A DNA stretch of 13,569 bases from Clostridia bacterium BRH_c25 (lineage in GTDB: Bacteria > Bacillota_A > Clostridia > Lutisporales > Lutisporaceae), in the NCBI GenBank assembly GCA_001515955.1, contig LOES01000014.1, positions 1 through 13,569 of the forward strand, read 5' to 3'. The notes under the pieces were generated by a model, which was not told the DNA's origin, searched no databases, and saw nothing but the letters and a program-made list of their open reading frames with translations. The position numbers and the translations under genes are program-made. Shown here one piece after another: positions 13,122-13,569 of this stretch. Numbering within the stretch: position 1 is the first letter of the stretch; each line of letters begins with the position of its first letter.

Positions 13122-13569
13122 ACTATCGATGCAACTGCACCTGATCCAACTGTTCTTCCGCCTTCACGAATAGCAAATCTCAAGCCTTCTTCTATTGCTA
13201 TCGGGGTGATAAGCTTTATTGTCATTTCTATATGATCGCCAGGCATGCACATTTCTACTCCTGCCGGAAGGTCTATTACTCCTGTCACGTCTGTTGTTCT
13301 GAAGTAAAACTGCGGTCTGTATCCGTTAAAGAACGGTGTGTGTCTTCCGCCTTCTTCTTTTGTCAATACATATACCTGTGCTTTGTAATGTGTGTGTGGC
13401 TTTATTGAACCCGGTTTTGCAAGTACCTGGCCTCTTTCTATTTCTGTCCTCTGTACACCTCTTAACAGCACTCCTATGTTGTCTCCTGCCTGTGCCTGCT
13501 CAAGAAGCTTCCTGAACATTTCCACCCCTGTTACTACTGTCGACTTTGGAGCTTCTGCAAGTCCTACTA
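13115..13569 (-). CDS. tuf: Elongation factor Tu, C-terminal part, runs off the window
   Basis: The last 150 codons of EF-Tu, the GTPase that delivers aminoacyl-tRNA to the ribosome; the G domain lies outside the window. The frame is open from the window edge, reading [20 protein letters not shown] and continuing into [56 protein letters not shown] and [17 protein letters not shown], all classic EF-Tu domain 2/3 sequence. One small oddity is Cys in [10 protein letters not shown], where Val is common. The TAG stop falls inside a perfect 9-bp hairpin. tuf just upstream of rpmG-secE-nusG is a common clostridial order, but a separate promoter and hairpin suggest it is not cotranscribed with them. 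Confidence 0.97.
   Translation of the reverse strand, partial: VGLAEAPKSTVVTGVEMFRKLLEQAQAGDNIGVLLRGVQRTEIERGQVLAKPGSIKPHTHYKAQVYVLTKEEGGRHTPFFNGYRPQFYFRTTDVTGVIDLPAGVEMCMPGDHIEMTIKLITPIAIEEGLRFAIREGGRTVGSGAVASIVE

Overview
The window is a bacterial chromosome segment in which every supportable gene lies on the minus strand, so it reads from right (13569) to left (1). The gene set (tuf, rpmG, secE, nusG, rplK, rplA, rplJ, rplL), an L10 leader of the kind known in Firmicutes, four-cysteine L33, strong AGGAGG ribosome binding sites and a Tad pilus locus without any outer-membrane component point to a monoderm, AT-leaning member of the Clostridia. L7/L12 and EF-Tu look like those of the cellulolytic Ruminiclostridium/Acetivibrio group. 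That placement is inference from recalled family resemblance, not a search.

Region by region, in the direction of transcription. (a) 13569-12943: the C-terminal 150 codons of EF-Tu, a GC-rich repeat-like spacer, and a 16-bp perfect hairpin that probably ends the tuf transcript. (b) 12826-10541: a sigma-A-type promoter (TTGACA, 17 nt, TAAATT), then rpmG-secE-nusG-rplK-rplA. (c) 10514-9235: a second strong promoter (TTGACA, 17 nt, TAGAAT), an L10-type autoregulatory leader with a terminator and a competing helix, two further long bulged hairpins, then rplJ and rplL and a clear intrinsic terminator. rpoB, which usually follows rplL, is not there. (d) 9189-1: an extended -10 promoter and a tight gene run encoding a Tad/Flp (type IVc) pilus: prepilin peptidase (TadV), CpaE/TadZ-like ATPase, TadA/CpaF ATPase, TadB, TadC, a small Flp pilin, a TadE-like pseudopilin, a 691-aa DUF5702-type membrane protein with a long coiled coil, a second TadE-like protein with a C-terminal Cys/His module, and the first 72 codons of a second A24-type prepilin peptidase that leaves the window.

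How the parts work together: the right half supplies translation factors and the L10-L7/L12 stalk, with the stalk pair separately promoted and probably feedback controlled. The left half is a self-contained pilus machine. TadV (and perhaps the second peptidase) would trim Flp and the pseudopilins after a conserved Gly, TadA would power assembly through the TadB/TadC platform, and the CpaE-like protein would localise it. No secretin, RcpC or TadD is present, as expected for a one-membrane cell.

Most unusual points: the Tad locus directly after rplL; a hairpin/7-mer repeat element inside the Tad operon (4307-4381) and a related one after tuf (13001-13121) sharing CGCATCT units; a hairpin between the nusG Shine-Dalgarno and its ATG; two extra tandem hairpins between the L10 terminator and rplJ; and the zinc-finger-like tail on a TadE-like protein.
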